DNA from: Ammoniphilus sp. CFH 90114
GTDB taxonomy: Bacteria; Bacillota; Bacilli; Aneurinibacillales; RAOX-1
Reading direction: 5' to 3'
Assembly (NCBI RefSeq): GCF_004123195.1
Contig: NZ_SDLI01000001.1
Location: forward strand, 823,429-887,428
Length of the DNA: 64,000 nt
The notes beneath the pieces were generated by a model. It made no database searches and was not told where the DNA came from. It worked only from the letters and a program-made list of their open reading frames with translations. Of the stretch, positions 60,541 through 64,000 are shown piece by piece (within the stretch, counting starts at the first letter, position 1; the number at the start of each line of letters is the position of its first letter). A program made the translations under genes and the position numbers.

Positions 60541-62766
60541 ATGGAGATTATAAAAAGGAATGGCGATAGAGAGGAATTAATTTTTTCAAAGTTAAAGAAA
60601 GTGATCGATTTTGCGTGTGAGGGACAAGTGGGCTGTGATTCATTAGAGTTAGAAGTAGAACTCCTTCCCCAGTTTAAAAACCTAATGACGACGAAGGAGA
60701 TTCAACGTACTCTTATTCAAGTGGCGGCGGAAAAGACAAGTGTGGAAAGTCCGAATTGGCAGTATGTGGCTAGTAAGTTATTGGCTTATGATTTGTATAA
60801 GGAAGCAGCTTTACATAGAGGGTATAAGCATTTCGGATATGGAGATTTTTATCTGTTGGTCAAGGAGCTTATGGAAAAGGGGCGATACGGTTCCTACATC
60901 CTGGAGAATTATTCAGCAGATGAAGTGGAAGAGTTAGGGGCCTATATTAAGCCGGAACGGGATTATCTCTTTAACTACATTGGATTAAAGACTCTTGCCG
61001 ATCGTTATCTCATAAAGGGGTTTAACGGTGAAGTAATGGAGTTGCCGCAAGAGATGTTTATGGGCGTGGCCATGCATTTGGCAATGAAAGAGCAGAATAA
61101 GGTGATGTGGGCTAAACAGTTCTATGATGTATTGAGTAATTTAGAGCTTACGGTAGCTACACCTACTCTAGCCAATGCTCGAAAACCACATCATCAGTTA
61201 TCCAGCTGTTTTATTGATACCGTTCCTGATAACCTGTGGGGAATCTATCAAGTGGATCAGAGCTTTGCCCAAGTTTCTAAGTATGGCGGTGGAATGGGTA
61301 TCTATGTGGGGAAGGTACGCAGCAAAGGGTCCAATATTCGTGGTTATAAAGGGGTAGCTGGCGGTGTTGTGCCTTGGATCAAAAATTACAATAATACGGC
61401 GCTTGCTGTGGACCAGCTCGGTGTAAGAGCAGGCGCGGTATCGATATATTTAGATGTTTGGCACAAGGATATTCTAGACTTCTTGAATTTAAAAACGAAT
61501 AACGGCGATGACCGAATGAAGGCACATGATGTATTCCCAGGTGTCTGTATCCCTGATCTTTTTATGAAAACGGTTCAAGACAGAGGGACTTGGTATTTAT
61601 TTGACCCGCATGAAATCTTGCAGAAAAAGGGTTATTCCATTGAAGATTCTTGGGGAGAGGAATGGGAAGAGAGATATTTAGATTGCGTTCAGGATCCTGA
61701 GATTAGTAAGGACGCGGTGCCTGCGATGGAGATTATGAAGAAGATGCTAGCAAGCAGCTTTGAAACCGGCACACCTTTTTTCTTTTTTCGAGATACCGTG
61801 AACCGAGCTAATCCTAATAAGCATAAAGGGATCATCTACTGCAGCAATTTGTGTACGGAGATTTGTCAGAATATGAGTGCTACAGAAAAAGTGAATGAAG
61901 TTCACGAGAATGGCTTGATTACGACTCAAGTAAAAAGCGGGGATTTTGTCGTATGTAATCTATCGTCTCTCAACTTGGGGAGGGTGAATACGAGAGAAGA
62001 TATCGCTAGAGTCATCCCGATTCAGATGCGGATGATGGATAATGTCATTGACTTGAACGACTACCCGATTCCCCAGGCCGAGATTACTTGCCAGAAGTAC
62101 AGAGCCGTGGGGTTAGGAACAAGTGGTTATCATCAGATGTTAGTTCAGAAGAAAATATCTTGGGAGTCCGAGCAACATACGGAGTATGTGGATCAAGTCT
62201 ATGAATGGATTAACTATTATACGATTAAGGCTTCAATGGAACTGGCCAAGGAAAAAGGAGCTTATCCCGCTTTTGAAGGAAGCGACTGGCATACAGGGGA
62301 ATACTTCCATTCGCGAGGCTATGATAGTTTGGAATGGCAAATGCTGCAGGAGGAAGTTGCACGGAATGGGGTCCGTAATGCCTGGATGATCGCTATTGCG
62401 CCTACCGCTTCCACGTCGTTAATTGCAGGATCTACCGCTGGAATTGACCCGATCTTCCGCAGGTTCTTTGTCGAGGAGAAGAAGAATGCCCTGATCCCAC
62501 AAACAGCTCCTCAGTTGAATAGCGAGTCTTATTGGTATTACAAGGAGGCTCATCATATTGATCAGCGTTGGAGTATTAAGGCGGCAGGCGTCCGACAAAG
62601 ACATATTGATCAAGCGCAGTCCTTTAATTTATATATTACGCCGGATATATCGGCTAGGGATTTCTTTGAGCTTTATCTATCAGCTTGGGAGAATGGGTTG
62701 AAGACCGTTTATTATTGCCGAAATCAAAGTCTAGAAGTGGAAGAGTGTGAAAGTTGTTCATCTTAA
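60541..62766 (+). CDS. nrdA: class I ribonucleoside-diphosphate reductase, alpha subunit
   Basis: A 741-residue catalytic subunit. It begins with an ATP-cone (EIIKRNGDREELIFSKLKKVI) for allosteric control. Active-site cysteines lie in LSSCFIDT (225-type), CSNLCTEIC (thiyl radical Cys with Asn and Glu) and VVCNLSSLNLG (462-type); YYCRNQS carries the radical-transfer tyrosine pair; the tail ends ECESCSS, the reducible CxxC. It converts ribonucleoside diphosphates to deoxy forms in the cytoplasm. The ATG follows GAGGAAAGCGGAG. It is controlled by the upstream B12 riboswitch. Confidence 0.95.
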   Translation: MEIIKRNGDREELIFSKLKKVIDFACEGQVGCDSLELEVELLPQFKNLMTTKEIQRTLIQVAAEKTSVESPNWQYVASKLLAYDLYKEAALHRGYKHFGYGDFYLLVKELMEKGRYGSYILENYSADEVEELGAYIKPERDYLFNYIGLKTLADRYLIKGFNGEVMELPQEMFMGVAMHLAMKEQNKVMWAKQFYDVLSNLELTVATPTLANARKPHHQLSSCFIDTVPDNLWGIYQVDQSFAQVSKYGGGMGIYVGKVRSKGSNIRGYKGVAGGVVPWIKNYNNTALAVDQLGVRAGAVSIYLDVWHKDILDFLNLKTNNGDDRMKAHDVFPGVCIPDLFMKTVQDRGTWYLFDPHEILQKKGYSIEDSWGEEWEERYLDCVQDPEISKDAVPAMEIMKKMLASSFETGTPFFFFRDTVNRANPNKHKGIIYCSNLCTEICQNMSATEKVNEVHENGLITTQVKSGDFVVCNLSSLNLGRVNTREDIARVIPIQMRMMDNVIDLNDYPIPQAEITCQKYRAVGLGTSGYHQMLVQKKISWESEQHTEYVDQVYEWINYYTIKASMELAKEKGAYPAFEGSDWHTGEYFHSRGYDSLEWQMLQEEVARNGVRNAWMIAIAPTASTSLIAGSTAGIDPIFRRFFVEEKKNALIPQTAPQLNSESYWYYKEAHHIDQRWSIKAAGVRQRHIDQAQSFNLYITPDISARDFFELYLSAWENGLKTVYYCRNQSLEVEECESCSS

Positions 62767-62793
62767 TTTCATGGAATAGGGAGGAAAGGCATC

Positions 62794-63831
62794 ATGGAAA
62801 TACACAAGAAAAAGCTATTTAACGAGTTGGGGGATCGGGATTGGGGAAAACGTCGGATCATTGGTGGAAACACGACCAACCTCATTGAGTTGAATAATGT
62901 GAAATATGATTGGGCAACGCGGATGTATCGCACGATGATGAATAACTTCTGGATTCCAGAAGAAGTTCCTTTAGCACAGGATGCGAAGGATTATAAGAAT
63001 CTGTCTTCAGCCGAACGTCAAAGCTATGATAAGATTATCAGTTTTTTAATTTTCTTAGATTCGTTGCAAACCACTAATCTTCCCAATATCAATGACTTTA
63101 TTACCGCTCCAGAAGTTAATCTCTGCATCACGGTACAAACCTTTCAGGAAGCGGTCCATAGTCAGAGCTACTCCTATATATTAGACAGTGTTTGCTCAGC
63201 TGATGTCAGGGATCAGATCTATAACCAATGGAGAGAAGATCAGCATTTGTTAAAACGTAATCGGTTTATTACGGATCTTTATGAGAGATTTATCGAGCAG
63301 CCTACGGAAGAGAATTTGTTGCGCACCATTATGGCGAATTATATTTTAGAAGGAATTTACTTCTACAGTGGCTTCAGTTTCTTCTATTGCTTGGGTAGAC
63401 AAGGGAAAATGCTCGGCACCGTTTCCGTTATCAAATATATTCAACGTGATGAATTGACTCACTTAAGCTTATTCCAAGGAATCATGCGAGAAGTACGTAA
63501 AGAAAATCCACATTTGTTTACTCCGCAGTTTACTGAAGAACTCCGGGGAATGATGAGGACGGCTGTAGAGCATGAGATTAGCTGGGGGCAGTATATTACT
63601 CAAAATCAAATTGAGGGGCTAAGTGACGAAATTATAGAGTTGTATATTAAGTATCTATCCAATCAGAGAATGCAAAAGTTAGGGTTTGAGGTGTTATATC
63701 CAGAGGTTACAGAGCACCCGATGAAGTGGGTGGAGAGCTTCAGCAACATGAACGGGATCAAGACAGATTTCTTCGAGCAGAAAGTGACGACTTATTCGAA
63801 ATCGGCAAATTTGAATTGGGATGAATTATAA
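62794..63831 (+). CDS. nrdB: class I ribonucleoside-diphosphate reductase, beta subunit
   Basis: A 345-residue ferritin-like radical-generating subunit. The metal ligands are complete: Asp89 (FLDS), Glu119 and His122 (FQEAVHS), and further Glu and His in NYILEGIYFYSGF and RDELTHL. The radical tyrosine is Tyr126 in HSQSY, so this is a tyrosyl-radical enzyme and not the Phe-containing class Ic. It follows nrdA by 27 bp (AGGGAGGAAAGG site) and shares the B12-riboswitch leader. Confidence 0.95.
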   Translation: MEIHKKKLFNELGDRDWGKRRIIGGNTTNLIELNNVKYDWATRMYRTMMNNFWIPEEVPLAQDAKDYKNLSSAERQSYDKIISFLIFLDSLQTTNLPNINDFITAPEVNLCITVQTFQEAVHSQSYSYILDSVCSADVRDQIYNQWREDQHLLKRNRFITDLYERFIEQPTEENLLRTIMANYILEGIYFYSGFSFFYCLGRQGKMLGTVSVIKYIQRDELTHLSLFQGIMREVRKENPHLFTPQFTEELRGMMRTAVEHEISWGQYITQNQIEGLSDEIIELYIKYLSNQRMQKLGFEVLYPEVTEHPMKWVESFSNMNGIKTDFFEQKVTTYSKSANLNWDEL

Positions 63832-63840
63832 GGGGGAAGA

Positions 63841-63880
63841 AGGGGCCAGGCGTTTGTTGCTTGGCCTTAGGTGTGTTTTT
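63841..63880 (+). terminator. terminator of nrdAB
   Basis: GGGGCCAGGC pairs with GCTTGGCCTT around TTTGTT; TTTTT follows at about 63876. Confidence 0.75.
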
Positions 63881-63904
63881 ATATAGGACATCAAAAAGAT
63901 TGCC

Positions 63905-63990
63905 AGGACTTTAACCGGAGTTTTTTCCGTTAAGCAGTTGGATCGTCCATTTTGGAGTCAAATAAGCGGAGAATTCTCTAAAGCCCCCTA
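63905..63990. repeat. short inverted repeats of the intergenic family
   Basis: TTAACCGGAG-TTTTTT-CCGTTAAG (63910-63934) and AATAAGCGGAGAATTCTC (63961-63978) resemble the units at 15111-15245. The final 170 bases contain no gene. Confidence 0.4.
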
Positions 63991-64000
63991 ACAGGATTGG

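Noticed and set aside
63031..63180. NrdB with Phe in place of the radical tyrosine (class Ic)
   Set aside because: First alignment placed the radical site near FLDSLQ; correct alignment puts it in HSQSY, where Tyr126 is present.

Overview
The window comes from a low-to-medium G+C, endospore-forming Gram-positive of the Bacillales. The evidence is strong AGGAGG-type ribosome binding sites, many TTG and GTG starts, a sigma-B partner-switching operon, a SpoIID-domain protein, a YjcZ-type mini-protein, a DUF3231 protein, a WGxxGxxG protein and a bacillithiol gene (bshB2). A Paenibacillaceae-like genus is plausible but is inference. No rRNA, tRNA, CRISPR array, insertion sequence or phage is visible. 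Most of the window is ordinary chromosome.

The most unusual feature is three genes in which an in-frame TGA sits at a redox-active cysteine position, with a hairpin of bacterial SECIS type just downstream. They are a thioredoxin-fold lipoprotein (7373-7912, UGTC motif), a DsbA/FrnE-type oxidoreductase (25573-26283, UPFC motif) and a HesB/IscA-like protein (37140-37409, UGSP motif). Conventional ORF calling would truncate or lose all three. Together they imply that the organism decodes UGA as selenocysteine, although no sel genes lie in the window.

Layout. 1-4.5 kb: end of a metallo-beta-lactamase-fold gene, a HAD-IIA phosphatase, glpP, an attenuator, an MgtC-like gene and glpD (glycerol 3-phosphate use). 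4.5-10.3 kb: a GNAT, a WGxxGxxG protein, S-adenosylmethionine decarboxylase apparently starting at AUC, the first selenoprotein, and two efflux genes sharing a 27-bp upstream element. 10.4-14.2 kb: a 7TMR hybrid kinase with two kinase modules plus an OmpR-type regulator. 14.2-21.4 kb: GNATs, YjcZ, a luciferase-like oxidoreductase, an HtrA-like protease, an MFS transporter and a long FtsA-like protein. 21.5-25.5 kb: the rsbV-rsbW-sigB-rsbU module with three near-identical sigma-B promoters and small stress genes. 25.5-37.5 kb: the DsbA-like selenoprotein, a FapA-like protein, an XRE-cupin regulator, an orphan binding protein, a tandem nitroreductase, SpoIID, LysR with a bicupin, and the HesB-like selenoprotein. 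37.5-41 kb: a Fur-box-controlled ferric iron ABC transporter. 41-49.5 kb: a diheme cytochrome/alcohol dehydrogenase operon, a globin-coupled HD-GYP, DUF3231 and DUF2243 proteins. 49.6-60 kb: a GAF/multi-PAS kinase, Eis-like GNAT, NlpC/P60, LD-carboxypeptidase, ureohydrolase, yojF-bshB2 and a CPA2 antiporter. 60-64 kb: a cobalamin riboswitch controlling the class I ribonucleotide reductase operon nrdAB.

Themes are thiol/selenol redox control, iron and oxygen sensing, general stress signalling and B12-dependent choice of ribonucleotide reductase.
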